Shown: piece after piece, positions 50,614-59,459 of the stretch | Layout: each line of letters opens with the position of its first letter | Numbering within the stretch: position 1 is the stretch's first letter | Source: JAILLW01 sp045629045 | GTDB taxonomy: Bacteria; Bacillota; Clostridia; Lachnospirales; Lachnospiraceae | Reading direction: 5' to 3' | DNA: 64,000 nt | Assembly: GCA_045629045.1 (NCBI GenBank) | Contig: JAZQQM010000001.1 | Coordinates: 1 to 64,000, forward strand | Position numbers and translations under genes: made by a program | Notes under the pieces: model-generated | What the model was told of the DNA's origin: nothing | Database searches by the model: none | What the model saw: the letters and a program-made list of their open reading frames with translations, nothing else

Positions 50614-53355
50614 CTACTGTGCTCCGCCCTCAAGTGCCGCCTGCTGCGCTGCAAGAGCCGCCTCATACTGAGCAAGAGCATCTTCATTGGCACTTTGCTG
50701 TTGCTGAAGCATTTGCTGGTACGCGGCTGCATTCGCCTGAATTTCCATTCGCTGCTGTTCAATTACTGCATCAACACCGGGTTGAGACATAAATTCCGCC
50801 GTATGGATACACTGGGTTCTTATTGGTTCCTCGCCCTCTTCAGGTTCCACATTTGCTGCAATATTTCCGGCCTCGGCATCTCCCGACATAAGAACATTAT
50901 CCGGCATTACTTCAACTACGCCCTCTGCCTTAAACGGACAATATTCCGTAGCCGGAGCTCCGCAATACTGACATACCGCACCCTGATAATGAACGTCACA
51001 TACTTCGGTAGGTACGGTACCTTCTGCGAAGTATTCCGTCCTTAAGCACTCGTCACATAATCCCGGAATCGGCAGTTTACCCGAATGGGAGCATATGGTT
51101 GCCGTTACAATTCCCGAAGGAACGGGGAACGAAGCCGGCGGAAGATCTTCGTGAACACGGCTCATTACTTTACGCCACAACTTCTTGGCAATATTTCTTT
51201 CTTCACCGGAACGAAGTTTTGTATTATCATCATATCCTTCCCATACAGTTGCCGTATAGTAATTGGTATATCCTGCAAACCAAACATCGTTATAGGATGT
51301 GGTTGTACCTGTCTTACCTGCTATTGCAGTTCCTCCGAAGTTAACGGAAGCACCTGTACCCTGTGTAACAACATCCTGCATTGCAGATGTTAAAAGCCAG
51401 GCTGTAGTCGGCTTAATTACCTGACGCGAATCGGGAGTTGTATTATCTATTATAACGTTACCGTCATGATCTACTATCTTGGTATAAAGCTTAGGTTTAA
51501 TATATGTACCCTGGTTAGCTATTGCAGCATATGCGGCATTTAATTCAATATTATAAACACCGTATGTTAAACCGCCGAGTACAAGTGACTGCTGAATATC
51601 CGAGAATATCTGAGGTTCACCGTTAATAGTCTTTTCTTCTCTGTCAATTATTGTGGTAAATCCGAAATTCTTTAAATAATCAAAGGCAACCTGAGGCGTA
51701 ATATATGTGATAGTTTTTACAGCCAAAATATTCATCGAATCAATAACACCCTGACGGGCACTGTTAATTCCTCTGTATCCGGAATACCAGTTGGATACCG
51801 GACGTCCGTTGGCATAGTTAAAAGGTGCATCATTGATTGCCGTTCCCAAAGTAACCATGCCTATATCAAGGGCAGGTGCATATCCTGCAACAATCTTAAA
51901 GCAGGAACCGGGCTGACGCTTGGCGCTTGTAGCTCTGTTAAGAGTACGGCTTGCTTCTTTTGAACCGCGTCCGCCGACCATGGCAACAACATAACCCGTG
52001 CTTTGCTCTTCCACCGTAATCGAAACCTGAGGCTGAGCTGTAAGAGTAATGCTTTCATCATATACTTCTTCACCGGGTTCTAAGATTGCAGCCTTATATT
52101 CTTCAATATCCGCATAAGCGCTGTCCTGGTCTTCAAATATCAAACTGTATGAAGAAGAACGATTTTCTCTAAAGTATTTGCGGAACATTTCCTGAGAATA
52201 GCTCTTTAAGTCTCCGCTTGGAGTCTGTACCGTAAGAGCGTACTTAAGCAGCCATCTGCAGTTACCCGGGAAGTTTTCTTCATTCGCACATTCCTCGTCA
52301 CAGATTTTCTGAATATCCGGATCCTGGGTAGAATAAATCTTAAGTCCGCCGCTATATAAGAGCATAAATGCCTGTTGCTCCGTATATCCTGCATTCTGAA
52401 GATCATCAAGAACATCATCCGTAAGGGCATCAACGAAATATGAATTAACAAGCGATTCATCAACTTCATCGTTAACCACTTTAATTCTTGAATAAACATC
52501 ATCATCCATAGCTCCGTCAAACTGAGCCTGATTAATATAACCCTGTTCAAGCATATTTCTTAATACCTTTTCACGCCTTTTGGCATTGGCATCGGGATGT
52601 GAAATAGGATTATACTTTGAAGGATTCTGTGTTATACCTGCGATAACGGCACACTCCGATAACGAAAGTGTACTTACGGATTTATTAAAATAACGCATTG
52701 AAGCGGCCTGAACACCCAAAGTATTCTGACCTAAGTTAATTGTATTCATATAGTTAAGAAGAATATCTTCTTTTGACATCTTCTTTGTTAATTCAATAGC
52801 CAGATACTGCTCCTGAATTTTACGCTTCATACTGTCGGCGAAGCTGTCCTCCGAAACCCATGAGGTAAATACGTTATTCTTAAGAAGCTGCTGGGTAATT
52901 GTCGAAGCACCTTCCGTAAAATGGAAGCCGTTGGCAATACCTACATAACCTGCACGAATGATACCTTTTATATCAATACCGTTATGCTCGTAGAATCTTT
53001 CATCCTCAATTGCCACAAATGCATTGGCAAGGTCTGTCGGTATCATATCCATACTGACAGGAATACGGTTAGAGTCCTGCGAAATAAGCTTTGCTATCTG
53101 GTTTCCTTCATTATCATAAACGAAGGTACTAAAACCGGTCGGTGTAACATCGATATTCTCAATACTGGGAGATGTATCTATTACTCCCTTAAAAATACCG
53201 AATCCCAAACTGCATCCTATACCGGCTATACCGATAAGTCCTATAACAATAAGATACAGAATGATTACCAAAAATTTCTTTATGAACTTGGGCGATTTCA
53301 TATGAAGAGAATGTTGCTTTTCCTTTATTCCTCTTCTACTGTAATCAGCTGACAT
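50614..53355 (-). CDS. ponA: Class A penicillin-binding protein (PBP1) with Cys-rich tail
   Basis: Bifunctional glycan polymerase and transpeptidase. The 913 residues have a cytoplasmic basic N-terminus, a span (about 28-54), the GT51 domain (AIEDERFYEHNGIDIKGI; TEGASTITQQLLKN) and the transpeptidase with SxxK in QPGSCFKI, SxN in DSMNILA and KTGTT. After it come a Cys-rich segment (ICSHSGKLPIPGLCDEC ... YQGAVCQYCGAPATEYC), which could bind metal or form disulfides, and an Ala/Gln-rich tail. GAAAGGC precedes the ATG. It has its own promoter and terminator. Confidence 0.95.
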   Translation of the reverse strand: MSADYSRRGIKEKQHSLHMKSPKFIKKFLVIILYLIVIGLIGIAGIGCSLGFGIFKGVIDTSPSIENIDVTPTGFSTFVYDNEGNQIAKLISQDSNRIPVSMDMIPTDLANAFVAIEDERFYEHNGIDIKGIIRAGYVGIANGFHFTEGASTITQQLLKNNVFTSWVSEDSFADSMKRKIQEQYLAIELTKKMSKEDILLNYMNTINLGQNTLGVQAASMRYFNKSVSTLSLSECAVIAGITQNPSKYNPISHPDANAKRREKVLRNMLEQGYINQAQFDGAMDDDVYSRIKVVNDEVDESLVNSYFVDALTDDVLDDLQNAGYTEQQAFMLLYSGGLKIYSTQDPDIQKICDEECANEENFPGNCRWLLKYALTVQTPSGDLKSYSQEMFRKYFRENRSSSYSLIFEDQDSAYADIEEYKAAILEPGEEVYDESITLTAQPQVSITVEEQSTGYVVAMVGGRGSKEASRTLNRATSAKRQPGSCFKIVAGYAPALDIGMVTLGTAINDAPFNYANGRPVSNWYSGYRGINSARQGVIDSMNILAVKTITYITPQVAFDYLKNFGFTTIIDREEKTINGEPQIFSDIQQSLVLGGLTYGVYNIELNAAYAAIANQGTYIKPKLYTKIVDHDGNVIIDNTTPDSRQVIKPTTAWLLTSAMQDVVTQGTGASVNFGGTAIAGKTGTTTSYNDVWFAGYTNYYTATVWEGYDDNTKLRSGEERNIAKKLWRKVMSRVHEDLPPASFPVPSGIVTATICSHSGKLPIPGLCDECLRTEYFAEGTVPTEVCDVHYQGAVCQYCGAPATEYCPFKAEGVVEVMPDNVLMSGDAEAGNIAANVEPEEGEEPIRTQCIHTAEFMSQPGVDAVIEQQRMEIQANAAAYQQMLQQQQSANEDALAQYEAALAAQQAALEGGAQ

Positions 53356-53410
53356 AATTTGCCTTTCTTACAAAGATATAAAATAAAACTTAATTCCCAA
53401 TAACAATATA

Positions 53411-53455
53411 CCCACACATTCGAAATATTATATCAAATGTGCGGGATTTTTACAA
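53411..53455 (-). promoter_or_regulatory. Promoter of PBP1 with an inverted repeat around the -10
   Basis: On the minus strand TTGTAA (53450-53455), 17 bases, TATAAT (53427-53432). The -10 lies in the loop of an inverted repeat: CCCACACATT (53411-53420) against AATGTGCGGG (53436-53445), with nine matches and one wobble when read on the minus strand. Confidence 0.7.
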
Positions 53456-53468
53456 AGTCAAATTATTA

Positions 53469-53497
53469 TTGAATTAGACTTAACTATCTGTTATACT
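53469..53497 (+). promoter_or_regulatory. Promoter of tRNA-Thr
   Basis: TTGAAT (53469-53474), 17 bases, TATACT (53492-53497). It is divergent from the PBP1 promoter, with 13 bases between the two -35 hexamers. Confidence 0.78.
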
Positions 53498-53522
53498 GTT
53501 TGACGGTGTTAATCACCTTAAT

Positions 53523-53595
53523 GCTCTCGTGGCTCAGTCGGTAGAGCGTCGCATTGGTAGTGCGGAGGTCACGGGTCCGATTCCCGTCGGGAGCT
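53523..53595 (+). tRNA. trnT: tRNA-Thr (anticodon GGT)
   Basis: A 73-base cloverleaf: acceptor GCTCTCG with CGGGAGC, D-arm GCTC/GAGC, anticodon stem TCGCA/TGCGG with loop TTGGTAG (GGT), T-arm ACGGGTCCGATTCCCGT and discriminator T. No encoded CCA. Confidence 0.95.
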
Positions 53596-53596
53596 G

Positions 53597-54553
53597 TTAA
53601 AATGGGAAGCCTACGGGCTTCTTTTTTTTGGTCTTTAAATACTCTTTCTTTTCATTCTCTTCGGCTATTATTTCACCGTCTTTAATATCTTTTTCAATCT
53701 TATCCGTCCATTTGTTTTTATCAGAAATATAATCGGCACACTCCGAATAATCAAGTCTCAGCACCGTTGCACCGCGATATATCAAATTACCGTCTCCGTA
53801 ATGATATGTAAAGGTTGCGCCTATCTTACCGTTCATAAACAAAAGTCCAAGATTATATCTTCCGTCTGCCACGCCTTCCTTAACCAAAGTATCGGTTATC
53901 TCTTCCTTAAATTCGGGGGCCGTTGCCAGCCTTTCGTTTTCGTCTGCTATATTGTCAAATACTACCTGAGCAATATCATGGCTTCCGTCAAATACATCAT
54001 CGAATTTAACTCTTTCCTGCGTCTTTAAATCGATTGTGCAGCTGTAAGCGTCATGATATTCCGCATATACGCTTCCTATAAAATAGTCATTATAAAAAGC
54101 TATACTTATATAATCGTTATCCATATAAGTTATTTCATAGGTAACGGTACTTTCGTTTCTGCCCTTGTCGTACTTTTCTTCATACGTAAATTTAGGATAC
54201 ATTTTGTCCATAATAAGGCATGCCCTGTCTCTTATTTCCTTATTGGCCTTAGAAACATTGCGCTTATTCTTATATACAATCTGCGGATAATAAATGTGAT
54301 AATTGTGAGGCTCTTCCACATATTCGAAGGATGCAAACCTGATTTCATAGTCAAGATTATCCCCATAATAAATCTCGGAATCATCAATTTCCTTATGCCA
54401 TTCAACATCAGGAGAAACGTCTGCGCCCTCATCGTCTCCCGAATGCACCACCCTTGTATCTGCATGGGCAGTTTCGGGAACTGTAACGATAAAGCATAGG
54501 AAAATGATTAAAGATATAGTTGCCCCCAACAGTTTCTTAAATGGTTTTTTCAT
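53597..54553 (-). CDS. Secreted protein, DUF3298/DUF4163-like
   Basis: The 318 residues have a signal peptide or anchor (KKLLGATISLIIFLCFIVTVPETAHA), then FEYVEEPHNYHIYYPQIVYKNKRNVSKANKEI (DUF4163-like) and YDAYSCTIDLKTQERVKFDDVFDGS with the following FTYHYGDGNLIYRGATVLRLDYSE (DUF3298-like). Such domains also occur in Bacillus RsiV anti-sigma factors, but there is no N-terminal anti-sigma part here. TTGAGGG precedes the ATG. It is the last gene after sigH. Its final codons (KKKKPVGFPF) are the complement of the tRNA-Thr terminator. Confidence 0.85.
   Translation of the reverse strand: MKKPFKKLLGATISLIIFLCFIVTVPETAHADTRVVHSGDDEGADVSPDVEWHKEIDDSEIYYGDNLDYEIRFASFEYVEEPHNYHIYYPQIVYKNKRNVSKANKEIRDRACLIMDKMYPKFTYEEKYDKGRNESTVTYEITYMDNDYISIAFYNDYFIGSVYAEYHDAYSCTIDLKTQERVKFDDVFDGSHDIAQVVFDNIADENERLATAPEFKEEITDTLVKEGVADGRYNLGLLFMNGKIGATFTYHYGDGNLIYRGATVLRLDYSECADYISDKNKWTDKIEKDIKDGEIIAEENEKKEYLKTKKKKPVGFPF
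53606..53629 (+). terminator. Terminator of tRNA-Thr, inside the opposing CDS
   Basis: GAAGCC pairs with GGCTTC around TACG, followed by eight T residues. It is read in the tRNA direction and encodes the C-terminus of the convergent secreted protein on the other strand. Confidence 0.9.
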
Positions 54554-54592
54554 ATTTTACCCTCAAAAATATATACCCTAAAGTTCAAAACT

Positions 54593-55180
54593 CTAATCCA
54601 TATGTTCCATAACTTTTTTAAGTTTTGTCTTTAACCTGTTTAGTGCATTATCGACCGATTTTACGTCCTTACCTAAAACCGCTGCCGTCTGTCGGTAATC
54701 CAGGCCTACAAGCTTTAGATCAAGCACCTGCTTTTCAAAGGGACTTAATTCCTTTTCAAAAGCCTCCTCAATCAATAACGCCCGTTCTTTATCCAGAAAT
54801 TCCTCTTCCGGATTGGCTCCGCCCTCCTTTTGGAAGTCTTCTTCGTATATAGATGTGTAGCTGTTAAGCATCATATGCTTTTGACGTCCTGCAGCCTGAA
54901 TGGCCGTATACATCTGTCGGGAAACGCATAGCTGGGCAAAGGTTATAAAACTTGCATCCCGTCCCGAATCAAAATCTCTTACGGCTTTATACAGGCCAAT
55001 CATTCCCTCCTGAATAAGGTCCTCCTCATCAGCCCCCAGAATATACATACTCTTAGCGTTCTTACGGACCAGATTCTTATATTTGATCATAAGATAATCC
55101 GTAACATCATCGCTTCCGTCTCTTAATAAATCAATTAATTCTTCATCCTTGTAAGAATCATATTTATTATTCTCTGGCAT
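54593..55180 (-). CDS. sigH: RNA polymerase sigma-H factor
   Basis: A 195-residue sigma-70-type factor: region 2 (YKNLVRKNAKSMYILGADEEDLIQEGMIGLYKAVRDFD, then FITFAQLCVSRQMYTAIQAAGRQKH) and region 4 (LSPFEKQVLDLKLVGLDYRQTAAVLGKDVKSVDNALNRLKTKL). Size, sequence and synteny (downstream of cysS-mrnC-rlmB) match Spo0H/SigH, which controls transition-state genes, early sporulation or competence. AAAAGGTG precedes the ATG. The start overlaps the SGNH gene by 14 bases. Confidence 0.93.
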   Translation of the reverse strand: MPENNKYDSYKDEELIDLLRDGSDDVTDYLMIKYKNLVRKNAKSMYILGADEEDLIQEGMIGLYKAVRDFDSGRDASFITFAQLCVSRQMYTAIQAAGRQKHMMLNSYTSIYEEDFQKEGGANPEEEFLDKERALLIEEAFEKELSPFEKQVLDLKLVGLDYRQTAAVLGKDVKSVDNALNRLKTKLKKVMEHMD

Positions 55181-56879
55181 ATATCACCTTTTTAGTTTCC
55201 GACTTGGTATCCTTTGCTTCTTCCGCAGATTCCTTAGTCTGCTTTTTCCTGGATTTATCTTCTGTTTTTTTATCGGCATCATCAGAAGTTTCTTCTTCGG
55301 TATCATCTGCGCTTTCGTCCGACAAATCCTCTTCGTCTTCTTCTGCTGCCTCGTCGGTTAATTCTTCTTCGTTTTCTTCGTCGGTTTCATCCGATAATTC
55401 TTCTTCAGACTCATCTTCATCCTCATCCGATAATTCCTCAGACCCATCTTCGTCCTCGTTTTCGGTTTCGTCCGTCAATTCCTCTTCGTTTTCATCGGCA
55501 GTTTCATCCGACAATTCCTCGTTTTCATGAATACGTATAATCTCAGCTGCCACATGCTTGGCAAATATCTCGTATCCTTCTTCGTTCGGATGAACACTGT
55601 CGGGAATATAAGTAGATACAATATCAGCATCATGGGAATCAAAGAAATTTGAATTATACAGGTCAATTACACTGTATCCGTATTCTTCCGCAAGTTCGGT
55701 TACCGCATCTACGACAACTGTCTGTGACAATAATTCCGGTCTTTCTTTACGAAGTACATCATGAAGCAGATTAGGCATAGGTGTCATAAAAATAACCTCT
55801 GCATCGGGATAATTCTCCTTAAGGCCCTTCATAAGTTCATCGAGGTCGCCGTAAAGTGTTCTTTGCTCACGATCGTCTATGTTTCCAACCATATCCTCAT
55901 GCAGGCAGAAGCCATCGTTAGCGCCACCCATAATAATTATTATATCCGTGTCTTCCGGTATATCCCGGTATCTTTCGCAGAATGCCTTATCCCAATATCT
56001 TCCGTAAGAGGAACCGCCGATACCGTAATTTGATACCTGGGCACCCAATACCTCTCCCAATCTTGTGGGATATGAATAAGCCCTGTATTCATCCTCCGAA
56101 TACACATCTGCCAAATTGGTAGCATCTGTTATGCTGTCTCCGAGACATGCTATTTTAAGAGAACTGAAGTCCTCCGTATTATTCTCAATAACCTCCTCAT
56201 CGGCCTCCATCCATAATCTGGTTTCCTCCGATGAAGTTCTGAATTTCTGTCTGTCGGATAGATATATTTTATTATCGGCCGACGTTCCGCCGACGCTGTT
56301 ACCCGATACGGTATTTCCCGATACACTGTTACCGGATACGGAATTACCCGATACCGAATTGCCCGATACCGAATTACCGGATACACTTTCATCCGGCACG
56401 CTGTTTCCAGATACCGTGTCCTCTTCAACACGGTTTTCCGAAACCGAACCCATATTGGCCACTGCTTCCAAGCCAAGCTGAGCTACTCTGTCCACATTAT
56501 CTTTTACAGAACCGGCTTCCCAGTCGTCATCGGTTTCATTACCGTCTTCGCCGGCCTCTTCACTTTCATCTTCAACAGGTGCGGAGTCATCCGATGCCAA
56601 ATTCCATGGATCTTCGTCGATATTACTTGTTCTTTCCTCGTCCACGTACGCATTTTGGTCTATATATTCTTTTATTTCTTCGGTTGACAGTTGGGAAATT
56701 TCCTTAATTTCTTCCTTATGGGTTTCGGTTTCCTTAGTCACCTCAATATATCTTTGTTCGCGTTCTTCTTCAAACACTTTATCGTTGTACAAAGATATAC
56801 CCTTATCCACACCATACGCAGCCGCAATAATACATCCCATTGCAGCTATTGTAATCAGTATCCTTTTTACTGCTTTCAT
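55167..56879 (-). CDS. SGNH/GDSL hydrolase with VSGNS repeats and acidic repeat tail
   Basis: The 570 residues have a signal anchor (VKRILITIAAMGCIIAAAYGV), an acidic region, about seven VSGNS pentapeptides (about 155-198) and an SGNH domain: block I IACLGDSIT (Ser about 249), block II NYGIGGSSYG, block III IMGGANDG and block V DSVHPNEEG (catalytic Asp-His). The last 100 residues are Glu/Asp-rich ELSDE and ELTDE repeats ending in a basic stretch. It is probably an envelope esterase or acyl-hydrolase with an extended stalk. The ATG overlaps the rlmB stop (ATGA). In Bacillus yacP occupies this place. Confidence 0.88.
   Translation of the reverse strand: MKAVKRILITIAAMGCIIAAAYGVDKGISLYNDKVFEEEREQRYIEVTKETETHKEEIKEISQLSTEEIKEYIDQNAYVDEERTSNIDEDPWNLASDDSAPVEDESEEAGEDGNETDDDWEAGSVKDNVDRVAQLGLEAVANMGSVSENRVEEDTVSGNSVPDESVSGNSVSGNSVSGNSVSGNSVSGNTVSGNSVGGTSADNKIYLSDRQKFRTSSEETRLWMEADEEVIENNTEDFSSLKIACLGDSITDATNLADVYSEDEYRAYSYPTRLGEVLGAQVSNYGIGGSSYGRYWDKAFCERYRDIPEDTDIIIIMGGANDGFCLHEDMVGNIDDREQRTLYGDLDELMKGLKENYPDAEVIFMTPMPNLLHDVLRKERPELLSQTVVVDAVTELAEEYGYSVIDLYNSNFFDSHDADIVSTYIPDSVHPNEEGYEIFAKHVAAEIIRIHENEELSDETADENEEELTDETENEDEDGSEELSDEDEDESEEELSDETDEENEEELTDEAAEEDEEDLSDESADDTEEETSDDADKKTEDKSRKKQTKESAEEAKDTKSETKKVIYARE
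56294..56421 (-). repeat. 15-base tandem repeats encoding VSGNS
   Basis: About eight imperfect 15-base units of the type GAATTACCCGATACC (plus strand) lie in frame in the SGNH gene. Third-position differences between units show that the peptide, not the DNA, is being kept. Confidence 0.85.
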
Positions 56880-57604
56880 CTTCTTTGTCTTACAATCTCA
56901 TACGCAAGAACACCTGCTGCCACAGAGGCATTCAGCGAATCAATATCACCTTTCATAGGAATAGACGCAACCATATCACATTTTTCCTTGATCAGTCTTC
57001 CTACACCCTCACCCTCGTTACCTATAACGAGGCCGATCGAACCCTTCAAATTAAGATCGTACATAGGCGTGCCGTCCATATCGGCACACACAAACCACAT
57101 CCCCTTTTGTTTTAACTCCTCAATAGTTTTAGCTAAATTAGTAACCTTGGCAACAGGCGTATAGTTAAGTGCCCCCGCAGATGTACGCGCAACTGTTGCC
57201 GTAAGTCCCACAGCACGATTTTTCGGAATAATTACCCCGTGCGCTCCCGAAAGATTTGCTGTACGAATAATGGCACCAAGATTATGGGGATCTTCTATAC
57301 TGTCAAGCAGTATAAAGAACGGATCTTCATTCTTCTTAGCTGCCAAAGCAAACATATCCTCTATTTCGGAATACTCATAAGCGGCCACAACCGCAATTAC
57401 ACCCTGATGTTTTCCTGTTTCGGACATATTATCAAGTCTGTCTTTGTCCACATACTTAATCAGAGTATCCCTTTTTCTGGCCTCACGTTTAATAGTCATA
57501 ACAGGGCCATCCTGGCATCCGTCAAGAATATACAATTTATCAATTTCTTTGCCGGCTCTAAATGCCTCTATTACGGGATTTCTACCCTCAATTATTGTCT
57601 CCAT
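56876..57604 (-). CDS. rlmB: 23S rRNA 2'-O-methyltransferase, TrmH/SpoU family (RlmB-like)
   Basis: The 242 residues have an N-terminal substrate-binding domain (IIEGRNPVIEAFRAGKEIDKLYI) and a SPOUT knot: LLDSIEDPHNLGAIIRTANLSGAHGVIIPKNRA, TSAGALNYTPVAKV, GLVIGNEGEGVGRL and VASIPMKGDIDSLNASVAAGVLAYE. The ATG at 57604 has GAGGTTGT upstream and overlaps the end of mrnC by 17 bases. The target G2251 is by analogy with RlmB. Confidence 0.94.
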   Translation of the reverse strand: METIIEGRNPVIEAFRAGKEIDKLYILDGCQDGPVMTIKREARKRDTLIKYVDKDRLDNMSETGKHQGVIAVVAAYEYSEIEDMFALAAKKNEDPFFILLDSIEDPHNLGAIIRTANLSGAHGVIIPKNRAVGLTATVARTSAGALNYTPVAKVTNLAKTIEELKQKGMWFVCADMDGTPMYDLNLKGSIGLVIGNEGEGVGRLIKEKCDMVASIPMKGDIDSLNASVAAGVLAYEIVRQRR

Positions 57605-58031
57605 CCACAACCTCGATTCCTTTTTTTACAATATAAACAATCCTGTCCTTTTGGCCGGTCAGGTATAAGTAGCCAAGTAAAGCTTCAAATCCTGTAGCCT
57701 TAAGGTACTCCGACAATGAAGCATTCTTGGCGGTAGAAGAAGGCTTGGCATTCTTACCTCGCTTATATACGGCAACCTCTTCTTCCGTCAAATCTTCCTT
57801 AATTGCTTTAATAATTTCGGCCTGAGCTTTTGCACTGACATACTTGGTTGTTTTCTTATGAAGCTTGTTGTTTGAAGTGTTTCCCTTACATACAACGAAT
57901 GACCTGACTAGCAGGTCATAAATTGCATCACCGATATACGCCAGGGTAAGGGGTGAATATGTTCGTATGTCAATTTCCTTAAGCTCGAACTCTTTTTTCA
58001 GTTCAAAAATAAGATCTATGCCTTGTGCCAC
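57588..58031 (-). CDS. mrnC: Mini-ribonuclease III
   Basis: Matures the 23S rRNA ends. The 147 residues keep the RNase III core TYSPLTLAYIGDAIYDLLVRSFVV and the C-terminal GRNAK-like RGKNAKPSSTAKNASLSEYLKATGFEALLGYLYLTG, but no double-stranded RNA-binding domain, the hallmark of MrnC. The start is GTG at 58031 with GAGGG upstream; it overlaps cysS by 16 bases. In Bacillus it also follows cysS. Confidence 0.95.
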   Translation of the reverse strand: MAQGIDLIFELKKEFELKEIDIRTYSPLTLAYIGDAIYDLLVRSFVVCKGNTSNNKLHKKTTKYVSAKAQAEIIKAIKEDLTEEEVAVYKRGKNAKPSSTAKNASLSEYLKATGFEALLGYLYLTGQKDRIVYIVKKGIEVVDGDNN

Positions 58032-59425
58032 TTGACGCCCTCTCTTGTATCTTCAATAACTATTCCCTTAGATAAAAGTTCATCACGTATAGCATCCGCT
58101 TTTGCAAAATCCTTGGCTTTCTTAGCTTCCTTACGCTCGGCTATCTTAGCCTCCACCATAGCTGTAAGTTCATCATCGACATCTTCGCTGCCCTTTGAGG
58201 CTTCCTCCTTCTTAAGAAGGTCAAAGCCCAATACGTAATCATAGTCATCAATAACAGCAAGCTTGGTTGCTCCGTTAATATCAGCCTTAAGCACATCATA
58301 TAACAGCGTAATTCCCATAGATGTGTTAACATCATTTCCCACAACTTCGGCGAACTTATCATGATACTCTTTTACTGTATCCTTATTTACCTCGCCCTCA
58401 TTGGCAATAGTTGCTATTTTATTCTTTAATTTCCTATAAGTGTTAGCGGCCTGGTCAAGGGCATCGTATGAAAATGTAAGAGGCTTACGATAATGTGACG
58501 AAAGTGCGAAGAATCTGTATACCACAGGATCGTAACCTTTTTCTTCAAGCAAAGATACCGTAAGGAACTCGCCCTTTGACTTACTCATTTTACCTGTTTC
58601 ATCATTAAGATGATGAACATGGAACCAGTAATTACACCATTTATGACCGATGTATGATTCACTTTGGGCTATTTCATTAGTATGATGAGGGAACATATTG
58701 TCCACGCCGCCGCAGTGAATATCCATATATTCCCCAAGATGCTTCATACTGATGCATGAGCACTCTATATGCCAGCCGGGATATCCCACACCCCAGGGGC
58801 TGTCCCACTTAAGGGCCTGATCTTCGAATTTTGATTTGGTAAACCACAGAACGAAATCATTCTTATTCTTCTTATTATCGTCCTCTGTTACATCATCTCT
58901 TACACCAACGAGAAGTTCGTCCTCGTTCTGATTACCGAACACGTAGTAATTCTCCAGTTTTGACGTATCAAAGTATACGTTTTCTCCTGCCTTGTATGCA
59001 TATCCTTTGTCCAACAGCACTTCAATCATATGTATGAACTCGGGGATACAATTTGTAGCAGGTTCAACAACATCCGGAGTCTTGATGTTAAGCTTCTTAC
59101 AGTCGCTAAAGAATGCATCTGTATAGAACTTAGCTATTTCCATAACAGTCTTGTGCTCTCTCTTGGCGCCTTTTAGCATCTTATCTTCGCCTGTGTCCGC
59201 ATCCGATGAAAGATGACCCACATCCGTAATGTTCATAACACGTTTAACATCGTAGCCACTGTAACGTAACAATTTTTCAAGTACGTCCTCCATAAGGTAG
59301 CTTCTTAAATTTCCGATATGTGCGAAATGATAAACAGTAGGGCCGCAGGTGTACATTGCGACCTTACCCGGTTCATTCTCCTTAAACTGTTCAACTCTTT
59401 TGGTAAGTGAATTGTAAAGCTTCAT
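58016..59425 (-). CDS. cysS: Cysteinyl-tRNA synthetase
   Basis: The 469-residue class I enzyme shows zinc-ligand Cys in MYTCGPTVYHFAHIGN (with the HIGN form of HIGH), GWHIECSCISMKHLGEYMDIHCGGVDNMFPHHTNE (zinc ligands and core) and KMSKSKGEFLT (KMSKS). GGAGATATA precedes the ATG. It is 34 bases after ispF; there is no room for a T-box. Confidence 0.97.
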   Translation of the reverse strand: MKLYNSLTKRVEQFKENEPGKVAMYTCGPTVYHFAHIGNLRSYLMEDVLEKLLRYSGYDVKRVMNITDVGHLSSDADTGEDKMLKGAKREHKTVMEIAKFYTDAFFSDCKKLNIKTPDVVEPATNCIPEFIHMIEVLLDKGYAYKAGENVYFDTSKLENYYVFGNQNEDELLVGVRDDVTEDDNKKNKNDFVLWFTKSKFEDQALKWDSPWGVGYPGWHIECSCISMKHLGEYMDIHCGGVDNMFPHHTNEIAQSESYIGHKWCNYWFHVHHLNDETGKMSKSKGEFLTVSLLEEKGYDPVVYRFFALSSHYRKPLTFSYDALDQAANTYRKLKNKIATIANEGEVNKDTVKEYHDKFAEVVGNDVNTSMGITLLYDVLKADINGATKLAVIDDYDYVLGFDLLKKEEASKGSEDVDDELTAMVEAKIAERKEAKKAKDFAKADAIRDELLSKGIVIEDTREGVKWHKA

Positions 59426-59459
59426 TTTATGTATATATCTCCTTAAAAAAATATCTTAA

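Noticed and set aside
55204..55530. Plus-strand serine-rich frame opposite the SGNH tail
   Set aside because: It is the antisense of the Glu/Asp-rich codons (GAA/GAT read as TTC/ATC and TCA/TCT-type codons), an artefact of low complexity.
56294..56421. Regularly spaced 15-base repeats, CRISPR-like at first sight
   Set aside because: The units are contiguous, in frame, vary at third positions and encode VSGNS in the SGNH protein; there are no spacers.
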